DNA of 64,000 bases from JABDIP01 sp965237625 (GTDB lineage Bacteria; Pseudomonadota; Alphaproteobacteria; DSM-16000; Inquilinaceae): NCBI GenBank assembly GCA_965237625.1, contig CBDEGD010000048.1, forward strand, positions 1-64,000. The letters are read 5' to 3'. Positions 34,786 through 43,008 of the stretch are shown piece after piece. A program made the translations under genes and the position numbers. The notes under the pieces are model-generated. The model was not told the DNA's origin. It saw only the letters and a list, made by a program, of their open reading frames with translations, and made no database searches. Position 1 is the first letter of the stretch, and the number at the start of each line of letters is the position of its first letter.

Positions 34786-36843
34786 ATGAGAATTTTCATC
34801 GTCGACGACCATAGGGATGTGGCCGAGGGCTTGGCGGACGTGCTTCGAATGCACGGCCACGAGGTGGAGGTCGCTCATAACGGCGAGCAGGCTGTCCGCA
34901 TCTTCAAGGAGCAGGATTTCGACATCGCGTTTATGGACGTGATGATGCCGGGCATGAACGGCGTCGAAAGTTTCCTGGAGATCCGCAAGATCAAGCCGGA
35001 TGCCAAGGTCGTCATGATGACCGGCTACAGCGTCACCCAGCTTCTGGACCAGGCCATCGAGAACGGCGCTTACGGCGTTCTTCACAAGCCGGTCTCGATG
35101 GACGAGGTGCTGAATTCGGTCGAACGTGTGCAGTCCCATGGCATGGTTCTGGTCGCCGATGACGACCCGAATTTCTCGGCGAACATGGTCGAGGTGCTGA
35201 AGGACAAGGGCTATCGCGTACAGGTCGCCCGGACCGGAAAGCAGGCGCTGGACACGGTGCTCGGCGGCGGCATCGACATCCTGGTGCTGGACCTGCAGTT
35301 GCCGGTCGTCAGTGGTCTGGAAGTCTATATGGAGCTGCAGAAGCGCGGCCGGGCACTGCCCACTGTCTGCGTGACCGGCTATGTCCAGGATCAGGCCGAG
35401 GCTATCGATCAGTTGAGCAGCCTGTCCGCCGGCATCCTGACCAAGCCGTTCAACACCGGACAGTTGCTGGAGGTCCTTGAAGGCATCATGCCGGGCGGCG
35501 CCAGCGGCTCGCCGGATGCGCCGGCCATGGTCGAGCCGCAGCAATCTCATTTCCCATCCGACGGATTCGACGATCCCGTCACGGATTCGGCTCAGCCGTC
35601 GCCGGCGCCTGCGCCCGCGCCATCAGTATCACCCTCCGCCACGACCACGGAGTACGGTCATGGTTCGAGCAGCAATACCTCGACCGGACGGGGGCGTATC
35701 ATCGCCGTCGACGATGATGTCGACATGGTCGACGGTCTGGCCGAGGTGCTGGATGCCCATGGCTATGAGGTGAAGACCGCCAACGATCAGGATGCCGCGA
35801 TCAAGCTGATCCAGGAATATGATGCCCAGGTGGCCTTGCTGGACATCCGGCTTGGCAATTCCAACGGCCTCGACCTGATCTCCCGGCTCAAGGAATATCG
35901 GCCGAACCTGTACTGCATCGTCATCACCGGCAATGCGGACAAGGAATCGGCGGTCACGGCGCTGCGCAACGGCGCCTATGACTACATGACCAAGCCGCTG
36001 CACCCGAACGAGTTGTTCTCGGTGATCGAGCGCTGCCTGGACAAGCATCGTCTGGAACAGCGTGCCGACGCGGCTTTCGATGCCTTGCAGATCGCCAAGG
36101 ACGCGGCTGAAGGCGCCAGCATGTCGAAGAGCCAGTTCTTCGCCACCATGAGCCGCGAACTGCGCAAGCCGATCACGGCGATCATGAATTCCTCGAACGC
36201 GATGATCGAGGAAACGCATGGTCCGCTGGGCGCGCCGCAATATTCCGAACATGCCCGCAACATCCGCAACGGCAGCAGCCATCTTCTAGGCATCATCAGC
36301 TATGCCCTGGACATGGCGGAGGCCGAAGCCGGCAGGCTGACGCTCAACGAGTCGGAGATCGACATCAACGCGCTGGTCTCAACCGCGGTACGCGTTGTTC
36401 AGCAGACCCATCGGGCCGAACATCGCAAGATCAAGCTCGATCTGCCGGATCCGGCGCCGAAGATCTGGGGCGATCAGCGTCAGCTCAAGCAGATCGCCAT
36501 GAACCTGTTGTCGAACGCGGTGAAGTTCTCCGGGGACGACGACGAGATCACCGTCCACATGAGCTGGGACGATCAGGGCGGCTTGGCGATCGAGGTGAAG
36601 GATACCGGTATCGGTATCGCCAAGGCGGACCTGCCCAAGGCGATGTCGCAGTTCGGCCGGGTCGAGAACCCGGATGTGCCGCGCGAACGCCAGGGTGCCG
36701 GTCTCGGCCTGCCACTGGTGGCCGCCATGACCCAGTTGCACGGCGGCAAGCTGAGCCTGGAGTCGGAGCCCGGCGTCGGGACCACGGCGATCATCACCCT
36801 GCCGGCGGAACGCGTGGTCAACGCACGGTCGGCCGCCGAGTAG
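34786..36843 (+). CDS. REC-REC-REC hybrid protein with degenerate histidine kinase (His to Arg)
   Basis: 685 residues. REC1 (about 1-115, FMDVMMPG) and REC2 (about 118-235, VLDLQLPV) parallel the protein at 28755. A Pro/Ser-rich linker (about 240-300) leads to REC3 (about 302-420, LLDIRLGN), then a DHp-like region and HATPase_c. All three receivers keep the phospho-acceptor Asp. The H box reads TMSRELRKPITAI: residue 457, normally the phosphorylated His, is Arg (CGC at 36154-36156, one transition from CAC). The ATPase boxes remain (NLLSNAVKFS, DTGIGI, GAGLGLP). It probably receives phosphate rather than making it; the ATPase domain may serve as a conformational module. The ATG at 34786 has GGAGAG upstream. 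Confidence 0.93.
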   Translation: MRIFIVDDHRDVAEGLADVLRMHGHEVEVAHNGEQAVRIFKEQDFDIAFMDVMMPGMNGVESFLEIRKIKPDAKVVMMTGYSVTQLLDQAIENGAYGVLHKPVSMDEVLNSVERVQSHGMVLVADDDPNFSANMVEVLKDKGYRVQVARTGKQALDTVLGGGIDILVLDLQLPVVSGLEVYMELQKRGRALPTVCVTGYVQDQAEAIDQLSSLSAGILTKPFNTGQLLEVLEGIMPGGASGSPDAPAMVEPQQSHFPSDGFDDPVTDSAQPSPAPAPAPSVSPSATTTEYGHGSSSNTSTGRGRIIAVDDDVDMVDGLAEVLDAHGYEVKTANDQDAAIKLIQEYDAQVALLDIRLGNSNGLDLISRLKEYRPNLYCIVITGNADKESAVTALRNGAYDYMTKPLHPNELFSVIERCLDKHRLEQRADAAFDALQIAKDAAEGASMSKSQFFATMSRELRKPITAIMNSSNAMIEETHGPLGAPQYSEHARNIRNGSSHLLGIISYALDMAEAEAGRLTLNESEIDINALVSTAVRVVQQTHRAEHRKIKLDLPDPAPKIWGDQRQLKQIAMNLLSNAVKFSGDDDEITVHMSWDDQGGLAIEVKDTGIGIAKADLPKAMSQFGRVENPDVPRERQGAGLGLPLVAAMTQLHGGKLSLESEPGVGTTAIITLPAERVVNARSAAE

Positions 36844-36860
36844 TCACACCATCTCGAACA

Positions 36861-36898
36861 GCCGGGGGCAGGCCGCAAGGCCCGCCCCCGGCTTTTCT
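36861..36898 (+). terminator. Intrinsic terminator after the signalling island
   Basis: GCCGGGGGC-A-GGCC, a GCAA loop, then GGCC-C-GCCCCCGGC form a 14-bp GC-rich stem with one mismatch. TTTTCTTT follows 18 bp after the stop of the hybrid kinase gene. Confidence 0.9.
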
Positions 36899-36957
36899 TT
36901 GCGCGTTGCATGGACGCCGCTGTATCCGGTTCGAGGCCGGAAAGGGGGCACCGAGGC

Positions 36958-38742
36958 CTAATCAATCTTTGCCAAAACCGCCATCAGCGGGACGATTTCC
37001 TGGGAGTTCCCAAAAGCCGTCTGCGGCCAATCCTCGACCCAAGAGGTCGTGGGGTATTTTCGAAGTTCTTCCATCGCCTCACGCTCGCGCGCGGCCGCTC
37101 CCAACGCCTTGTGGGAGGCCGCTATGTAGACCAGAATATGGGGACCGAAAGGTCCGCCACGAGCGATGTTGCGGTAGAATTCATCGAGCGCTCCGGCGTA
37201 GTCGCCAATATGAAACCTGACGACGCCGAGCATGTTCAAGAACGGCACCCTTGGATTCACGGGATCGAGTCGCATCGCTGTTTCCAGCGGCCCGATGCCC
37301 TCGACGGCGCGACCTGAAAAGGCCAGCATCATGCCGCAATAGCCATGTGCATGGCTGCTGCTCGGTCGCATCTCGATCGCCGACCGGCATTGCCGGACCG
37401 CCTGATCGTGCTCCCCGACGAGCATGGACACGAGGCTCTGTGTGATCCGCGCCTGTGCGTTTCCTGGATCGATACCGAGCGCTTTGGAATTCAGTTGATT
37501 GATTTCTTCCATCGCGGCGTCTTGGTCTTCGGCGTGCCCGAACCAGACCCTGAGCGCCAGGACGAAGGCGAGGCCGGCATAGCTTTCCGGCGAGTCGGGA
37601 TCGAGTTCGATGATCCGTCGCAACAGAGACTGCGAAGCGACGAAGCGGGCCGGATCACTCGGCGGATTGACCAGCGTTATGGCTTGTCGGTAGAGCGTGC
37701 GTGCCTCGAGGTTCCTCAGCCCGCCGCGAGTGTTGGTCGTTTCACCCGGCAGCAGGGTCACGGACAGCGCAGCGCTGACATGCTCTGCGATCCCCTTCTG
37801 GTCCGAGATAATGCCATCGACGGTGTCGTCGAAACGTTTCGCCCAAATCTGCTGGCGGGTTGCGGCATCGATCAGGCGGATATTGACCCGGAACTGCTCT
37901 CCATCGCTCTGGAAGCTGCCGGTCAACAGATGCGTTGCTCCCAGCGCCGCGCCGACGTCCGACACATCCAGGTCGCGACCCCCGTAACGCGATGATGAAC
38001 TGTAGGCGATGACCCGCAGACCGGTTACGCGCGCCAAGTCTGTTACGATGTCTTCGGTGAAGCCCGCCGCCGATTCGGATATTAGGTCCGAGGCGTCAAT
38101 CCTCCTCAGCGGTAGAACGGCGACGATTGGAGTCCCGGACGGCGGCACGGCCCTGGCGGAGGTCCCGGGCACCGACTCCGGTCCCGAACCGCCTTCGAGT
38201 GAAAACCAAATCCCCGCGGCGACGGCGATCGCGCCCAATGCCCCGGCGAGAGCAATCGAAAACCGGCGCCCGGTTGCATGCATGCGCCCGCCTGGCGGCC
38301 GGACTTCGCGAAGGTCGGCGTCCTCCGGCTGGTCTGTCACGAATTCGAAGGTCGGAACGTAGGCGCCCTTCGGAATGGAAATGCGGACCGGATCGTTGCG
38401 GCCGGCAGTGAAATAGTAATGCTCCAATTCGCGACGCAGTCTGCGTGCCTCCAGCCGCACCACCGGATCCGCGGCAGGATCAAAGCTCTCGTCGCGCCCG
38501 AACACGGACACGGCAATGGCGAATCCCTTCAGGCGCCTGGCACGCCCTGCCAGCGCTTCTTCGATGACGTAGCGCAAGAAATCTCTGCCGCGATCGCTTG
38601 CTCTGAACTCGGCGCTCCCCAGGATCCGCTCGAGTTGAGCACGGATCGAACGATCCTCTGGGGCCGGCGGATCTGAGGTTAAATCGGCCATCTTGTCTTC
38701 GATTTCGTCGAAATCCGCTCGGTCACTGGACTTTCCTAACAC
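36958..38742 (-). CDS. Membrane-anchored winged-helix/TPR regulator-like protein
   Basis: 594 residues. The N-terminal region (about 30-115) carries FLRYVIEEALAGRARRLKGF and FDPAADPVVRLEARRLRREL, a winged-helix-like domain common in alphaproteobacterial adenylate-cyclase-type and TPR proteins. One membrane helix follows (FSIALAGALGAIAVAAGIWF, about 160-180). A periplasmic FlgO/TolB-N-like domain (about 205-330, VAVLPL...FTEDIVTDLARVTGLRVIAYSS, LLTGSF) comes next, then TPR-type helices to the end (SPESYAGLAF, NAQARITQSLV). The topology resembles CadC-like one-component sensors. It is divergent from the MBL/COG0523 operon across a 183-bp region with a perfect palindrome, so it may control that operon. 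Confidence 0.85.
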   Translation of the reverse strand: MLGKSSDRADFDEIEDKMADLTSDPPAPEDRSIRAQLERILGSAEFRASDRGRDFLRYVIEEALAGRARRLKGFAIAVSVFGRDESFDPAADPVVRLEARRLRRELEHYYFTAGRNDPVRISIPKGAYVPTFEFVTDQPEDADLREVRPPGGRMHATGRRFSIALAGALGAIAVAAGIWFSLEGGSGPESVPGTSARAVPPSGTPIVAVLPLRRIDASDLISESAAGFTEDIVTDLARVTGLRVIAYSSSSRYGGRDLDVSDVGAALGATHLLTGSFQSDGEQFRVNIRLIDAATRQQIWAKRFDDTVDGIISDQKGIAEHVSAALSVTLLPGETTNTRGGLRNLEARTLYRQAITLVNPPSDPARFVASQSLLRRIIELDPDSPESYAGLAFVLALRVWFGHAEDQDAAMEEINQLNSKALGIDPGNAQARITQSLVSMLVGEHDQAVRQCRSAIEMRPSSSHAHGYCGMMLAFSGRAVEGIGPLETAMRLDPVNPRVPFLNMLGVVRFHIGDYAGALDEFYRNIARGGPFGPHILVYIAASHKALGAAAREREAMEELRKYPTTSWVEDWPQTAFGNSQEIVPLMAVLAKID

Positions 38743-38807
38743 ATCTCATCCCATCGAGGCGGCTTTCTCGACAGCGTGGACCGCCCTCTCGCCCCTGATC
38801 GCTCGAA

Positions 38808-38827
38808 GGTTCGAACATGTTCGAACC
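38808..38827. promoter_or_regulatory. Perfect 20-bp palindrome in divergent promoter region
   Basis: GGTTCGAACATGTTCGAACC is its own reverse complement over 20 bp. It lies between the divergent regulator gene (starts 38742) and the small gene at 38926. A dimeric DNA-binding protein is expected here, and the neighbouring winged-helix protein is one candidate. No T-tract follows, so a terminator is unlikely. Confidence 0.7.
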
Positions 38828-38925
38828 CGTTGCCGTCTCCGGCAGAACCACGGATATCGGCTACCCCTGAGTGGACTCGACCGAACAATCGATCGACCGC
38901 TGCACTTGCACTCGGCAGCCCACCG

Positions 38926-39204
38926 ATGGAGCGACGGGGCCAGTTCGTGGGACAGGACATAACGACGCTCTGCGCTGAGCTTGCACGCCACGAACCTGCC
39001 CATGGCCTTCGGGTCCGGGCGCTCGCCTTGCGGGATCCGACGTTCCGCTCGATCTGCGAGGACTATGACGAGGCACGTCGCGCTGCCGAGCGCTGGAGGA
39101 TCGGCGATGACGTCAATCTGGCCCGCGCGCGGGAATTCGACCGGATTGCCGGGGATCTGTGCGAGGAGGCCCTCGACTATCTGAAAAGCGGGCGATCGGC
39201 ATGA
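38926..39204 (+). CDS. Conserved small hypothetical protein
   Basis: A 92-residue, mostly helical protein (LCAELARHEPAHGLRVRALALR, then FRSICEDYDEARRAAERWR) ending SGRSA. The FR.(L/I)CEDY.EA...W pattern is one I know from short conserved proteins of unknown role in proteobacteria. The frame is open upstream to 38776, but that part runs through the palindrome and has no protein-like character. I therefore take the ATG at 38926, although its ribosome-binding site is weak. It is the first gene of the plus-strand group with the MBL-fold and COG0523 genes. Confidence 0.65.
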   Translation: MERRGQFVGQDITTLCAELARHEPAHGLRVRALALRDPTFRSICEDYDEARRAAERWRIGDDVNLARAREFDRIAGDLCEEALDYLKSGRSA

Positions 39205-39269
39205 AGAGTGGATGCGTCCGGCCGCAATGACTGCCCGGACGGCGGGTAATACGAATGGGAGAGTATCAG

Positions 39270-40727
39270 ATGACAAGCAGAGACGGTTCGAACGGCAGCG
39301 ACGATCGGACGGAATCCCCATCCGGCGGCAGCCGGCGCGATTTCCTGAAAGGCAGCGGCGTTGTCGCCGGCGGCCTGGCGGCGGCGTCCCTATCAGGGGC
39401 ATCGACAGCGACTGCCGCGGAACACGAAGGCGAGCCGAGGAACCCCTACGGAGACCGTCCGGGTGGCGGCATCAGTTTGCCGGAGTGGTACAAACCCTGG
39501 CCGGCGCTCAAGAACCGGAATATGTACCTGCCCGGCACGGAGATCCTGCCGAAGAACGAGATGAGGATCACGTTTCTCGGGAGTTCGCCATGGCCGCCCA
39601 ACCGCCTGCAGAAGGGCACGTCCATGCTCGTCGAACTCGGCAACGACACGGCGCAGCCGAGGCGTTTCTTCTTCGATCTTGGCAATGGCAGCGTGGGCCA
39701 CGCGATCGCGATGCAGGTGCCCGCGGCGCTGATCAACGACATATTCATCAGCCATCTCCACGCCGATCACTTCGCGGACCTTCCCTACATGTATCCCTTC
39801 CGGACCTTCTCGGGCGGCTTCAAGCCACTTCGTGTGTACGGTCCATCGGGCAGAACGCCGGAATTGGGTATCAAGAGCATGGTCCGAAACATGCGGGCTA
39901 TGAACCGCTGGCACGAGGAGAACTTCAGCTCCTGCCCGATCGGCGATGGCATGGAGATCGAAGTCACCGAGTTCGACTGGAAGGAACGCAACGGCATCTG
40001 CTACGACCAGGACGGCGTGAAGGTTCGCCATTGGCCGCGCAGCCACGTGAAGGACGGCGCCTCCGCCTTTCGCCTCGACTGGGAGGATGCCGGCCTGTCC
40101 TTTGTCTGGACCGGAGACGGTCGCCCCGACGAACTCTCAGTCGAATACGGCCAAGGGGCGGATGTGTTCGTCACGGAAGGGACCATCGACACCCCGGCGC
40201 TCTCGGCCCTCAAGGTCGGCTCGCCCGCCGAACTGTGGGAATACACCATTGATATCTATCACACGATGTATTACGCGGCCGGCTATATGTTCAAGCAGGC
40301 CCAGCCGCGCATGGCGGCGATCTGTCATTTCGAATGGTCGGGCGATCAACTCGCCGCCGAGTCGATAGCCGAGGTTCGATCGCACTGGGACGGCCTGTTC
40401 ATGTTCGGCTTGGATCTGAAAGTCATCAACGTGACGAAGGACGCCATCTGGGCGCGGGACGGGGTGATCTCCGACGGAGCAGCCCCGGCATCGATGGATC
40501 CGCGCTGGTTCGTCCCGCCGGGCGAGCCGCTGCCCGAGACGATCGACTTCCCGACGCCCACGATGCCGCGCGAGGTGCAGCAGGAGCAGTTCGTGCGGGA
40601 TCTGGAAATCGATCCGAGGCTGTACTACCCGACGGGCGCCTACCGCGAGCCGGTGCAGACTTGGCCGGGGATCACGCTCAATCCGCGCGAGATGCTGGCG
40701 GCGCGCGGAATCAAGATCGACGAATAG
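39270..40727 (+). CDS. Tat-exported MBL-fold metallohydrolase
   Basis: 485 residues. A twin-arginine signal is plain (SRRDFLKGSGVVAGGLAAAS), so the folded, metal-loaded enzyme is sent to the periplasm. The metal motif FISHLHADHFADLPY (HxHxDH), RSHVKDGASAF, the FVWTGDG strand and a later His in AAICHFEW make up the metallo-beta-lactamase fold active site. The long C-terminal part is reminiscent of the GntH-type group named from guanitoxin clusters; that comparison is from memory and its substrate may differ. GGGAGAG precedes the ATG at 39270; another ATG lies at 39255. The next gene, 65 bp downstream, is a COG0523 metal-chaperone GTPase, suggesting supply of zinc or another metal to this enzyme. 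Confidence 0.88.
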   Translation: MTSRDGSNGSDDRTESPSGGSRRDFLKGSGVVAGGLAAASLSGASTATAAEHEGEPRNPYGDRPGGGISLPEWYKPWPALKNRNMYLPGTEILPKNEMRITFLGSSPWPPNRLQKGTSMLVELGNDTAQPRRFFFDLGNGSVGHAIAMQVPAALINDIFISHLHADHFADLPYMYPFRTFSGGFKPLRVYGPSGRTPELGIKSMVRNMRAMNRWHEENFSSCPIGDGMEIEVTEFDWKERNGICYDQDGVKVRHWPRSHVKDGASAFRLDWEDAGLSFVWTGDGRPDELSVEYGQGADVFVTEGTIDTPALSALKVGSPAELWEYTIDIYHTMYYAAGYMFKQAQPRMAAICHFEWSGDQLAAESIAEVRSHWDGLFMFGLDLKVINVTKDAIWARDGVISDGAAPASMDPRWFVPPGEPLPETIDFPTPTMPREVQQEQFVRDLEIDPRLYYPTGAYREPVQTWPGITLNPREMLAARGIKIDE

Positions 40728-40791
40728 CGAAGCAATGCGCGCGGATCGCCGTCCATGGGCAGCGATTCCGCGCGCGTCGAGGGGACATGAC

Positions 40792-41859
40792 ATGACACCT
40801 GACAGCGGACCGATACTGGCGCCTGCTCCGCGCACCGAACCGATCTTCATCGAAGGCCGGGACCCCATTCCGGTTACGCTGCTGACCGGCTTCCTCGGGG
40901 CCGGAAAGACGACGCTGCTCAACCGGATCCTATCGGGCGATCACGGCCTTCGGGTGGGCGTGCTGGTCAACGATTTTGGCGCGATCAACATCGATGCGGA
41001 GCTGGTGGACGGCGTGGAGGAGAACACGATCAACCTCACCAATGGCTGCGTCTGCTGCGAAATCCGCGATGATCTGGTGAAGTCGCTGGAGCAGCTTCTC
41101 GCCCGCCGCGATGCGATCGACTACGTCATCCTCGAGGCGAGCGGGGTCTCCGATCCCGAGGGTATCGTGATGACCTTCCTGGACCGCCGTTACGAGAAGC
41201 TGCTGCGGCTCGACAGCATTACATGCATCGTCGACGCCGAGGCGGTTTTCAGACATGGCGACGATGCGGCGCTGAATGCGCTCAAGATTCGTCAGATCGG
41301 CTTTGCCGACATGGTCGTGCTCAACAAGGTCGATCTCGTCGGTCCCGAGCACGTCGAGGTGATCAGGGAATGGATTGGCCACCATCTGCAACGGATACGG
41401 ATCATCGAGGCCACACGATGCGATGTCCCCCTGGAAATCCTGCTCGCCGTCGGCCGTTTCGATCCGGCGCACGTGGAATCGCAGCGCACAGCCGCCGACG
41501 GTGACGGGCATGAGCACCACCATGGACACGGCGATGTAGGTGCGGTTTTCCAGACCTGGAGTTACGAGTCCGATCGGCCGTTTTCGCGTGAGATGCTGCA
41601 GCAGATGGTGCGACGGGACCTCCCCGATTCGGTCTATCGCTGCAAGGGCATCGTCTTCAGTGCGGACAACCCGAGCAAGCGCCTGATCCTCCAAGCCGTA
41701 GGACGCCGTACCGAGATTCGTGAACTGGACGATTGGGGGCACCGGACGCCCCGCACGAAGATTGTCGCCATCGGCAACGCAATCGACGCCGACGCGTTGG
41801 CCGCGGATTTCGACGCCTGCACCATGGAACGACAGGATGCCTGCGCCGGCGCATCTTGA
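40792..41859 (+). CDS. COG0523/CobW family GTPase (metallochaperone)
   Basis: 355 residues. The P-loop is LLTGFLGAGKTTLLN and the metal site is NGCVCCEIRDD (CxCC). Further GTPase blocks are EASGVSDPEG and VVLNKVDLV. A His-rich run (HEHHHGHG) precedes the C-terminal CobW_C domain, which starts WSYESDRPFSREML. COG0523 proteins couple GTP hydrolysis to delivering Zn, Co or Fe to client enzymes. The likely client here is the MBL-fold protein encoded just upstream, although that one is Tat-exported and would have to be loaded in the cytoplasm. The ATG at 40792 follows GAGGGGA. A decayed copy of its C-terminal domain lies at 42567. Confidence 0.93.
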   Translation: MTPDSGPILAPAPRTEPIFIEGRDPIPVTLLTGFLGAGKTTLLNRILSGDHGLRVGVLVNDFGAINIDAELVDGVEENTINLTNGCVCCEIRDDLVKSLEQLLARRDAIDYVILEASGVSDPEGIVMTFLDRRYEKLLRLDSITCIVDAEAVFRHGDDAALNALKIRQIGFADMVVLNKVDLVGPEHVEVIREWIGHHLQRIRIIEATRCDVPLEILLAVGRFDPAHVESQRTAADGDGHEHHHGHGDVGAVFQTWSYESDRPFSREMLQQMVRRDLPDSVYRCKGIVFSADNPSKRLILQAVGRRTEIRELDDWGHRTPRTKIVAIGNAIDADALAADFDACTMERQDACAGAS

Positions 41860-41937
41860 AAGGACGACATCATCATCGGCACACGTTGCAATGACAGCAA
41901 ACGTGGATGCCGTAGCGAAACACAAGGGAGACGTAAA

Positions 41938-42411
41938 ATGAGGAATTGGATTCTGGCCCCTGCCGTGGCGATGGCCCTGGCCTATAGCGGCGCCGGGTTT
42001 GCTGAGGAGAAAGTGGACTGCCCTGACCGCGAACTGGTCAAGTCGGGAACGTTCACGGCGACGGTGAATAGCGTTGGCCTCATCGTCGGTGCCAGGTGGG
42101 GCGAGGGAACCCTGACGCTGACATCCGGTGAGAGCCACAAGTTCTCGCTGGAGGGCGCCAAGCTCATGGAAGTCGGTGCCGCCGAGATCGAACTCTCGGG
42201 TACCGTCTACAATCTCGAAAAGCTCGAGGATTTCCAAGGTGTCTATCTGGGCATCGGAGGCGGCCTCGCCGTCGCCACGGCGACGCTGGGCGGCATGTCG
42301 ATCAGCAATGGAGTCTGTGTCGTGATGAACGCCACCGATCAAGGCGGGAAAGGCCTCAGGGCCTCCATGCCGATCGGGCCGGGCGGCGTCGAGATCACGT
42401 TCGGTAGCTAG
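41938..42411 (+). CDS. Secreted DUF1134-like protein
   Basis: 157 residues with a signal peptide (MRNWILAPAVAMALAYSGAGFA). The mature part (VGLIVGARWGEGTLTL, KFSLEGAKLMEVGAAEIELSGTVYNL, then FQGVYLGIGGGLAVA) follows the strand order I know from DUF1134/EipA-like periplasmic proteins. In these, 'GLRYGEG' and 'GA..sRTMVLVYNL' blocks occur in the same places, but the similarity is distant. One Cys is close to the mature N-terminus and one near the C-terminus. It is the last gene of the plus-strand MBL/COG0523 group, 78 bp after the GTPase gene, and is followed by a hairpin. Function unknown. Confidence 0.75.
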   Translation: MRNWILAPAVAMALAYSGAGFAEEKVDCPDRELVKSGTFTATVNSVGLIVGARWGEGTLTLTSGESHKFSLEGAKLMEVGAAEIELSGTVYNLEKLEDFQGVYLGIGGGLAVATATLGGMSISNGVCVVMNATDQGGKGLRASMPIGPGGVEITFGS

Positions 42412-42421
42412 AACTGGCGCC

Positions 42422-42448
42422 GGCCTGGCTGCCGAGCGCAGCCAGGCC
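42422..42448. terminator. Strong hairpin after the MBL/COG0523 group
   Basis: GGCCTGGCTGC and GCAGCCAGGCC form an 11-bp perfect stem with a 5-nt loop (CGAGC), starting 11 bp after the DUF1134-like stop. There is no run of T, so it is either a weak terminator or an mRNA 3'-end stabiliser. Confidence 0.45.
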
Positions 42449-42566
42449 GTGGCCTTTGGTCGACCCAGATTCGAGCCCCTGCGCTCGAAAATTATATCTT
42501 CGCACCCAATGGATCTAGCACCTTGCGGGCTCTCGGCACACCGATCGGACAGGGATTCAGTCGCGC

Positions 42567-42872
42567 CAGAACTGGAGTTACGAGTCCGATCTGCCATTTT
42601 CGCTCGAACTGTTGCGGCAGATGGTGCGGCGGGAACTGCCCGCGTCAATCTATCGTTGCAAGGGCATCATATTCACCGCGGATTGTCCTGATAAGCGCCA
42701 TACCTTGCAGGCGGTGGGGCGTCGAAGCGAGGTCTCCGAATTGGACGAGTGGGGCGAGCGTACACAACGCTCGCGGATTGTCGCCATCGGCGCGGCGATC
42801 GATGCCGAAGCGTTGAGCGCCAAGTTCGACGCGTGCATTGAGCAGCCTTATACCAAGGGACATAGATATTGA
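42567..42872 (+). pseudogene. Relic of a second COG0523 gene (C-terminal domain only)
   Basis: About 101 codons are in frame to the stop at 42872. They match the last third of the COG0523 GTPase at 40792: NWSYESDLPFSLELLRQMVR against TWSYESDRPFSREMLQQMVR, and YRCKGIIFTADCPDKR against YRCKGIVFSADNPSKR. The GTPase domain with P-loop and CxCC is gone, and nothing recognisable precedes the fragment. An internal ATG at 42612 could still give an 86-residue peptide. This was probably a tandem duplicate most of which has been deleted. The nearby intact copy makes a sequencing artefact unlikely. Confidence 0.82.
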
Positions 42873-43008
42873 CCGGTTTCATGGAGCCCATTGGCCCTTG
42901 GTATTAGACCTTACCGAGAGACCGACAATGCCCACAGGAGTATCCTCCGCTGCTTGCAAGCCGCTCGGGCCCTCCAACAAACGCCTGATAGCGCGCATGC
43001 CGGAGCCG

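Noticed and set aside
38776..38925. 50-residue N-terminal extension of the small gene at 38926
   Set aside because: The extension crosses the regulatory palindrome and is rich in Pro/Ser/Arg without protein-like pattern.
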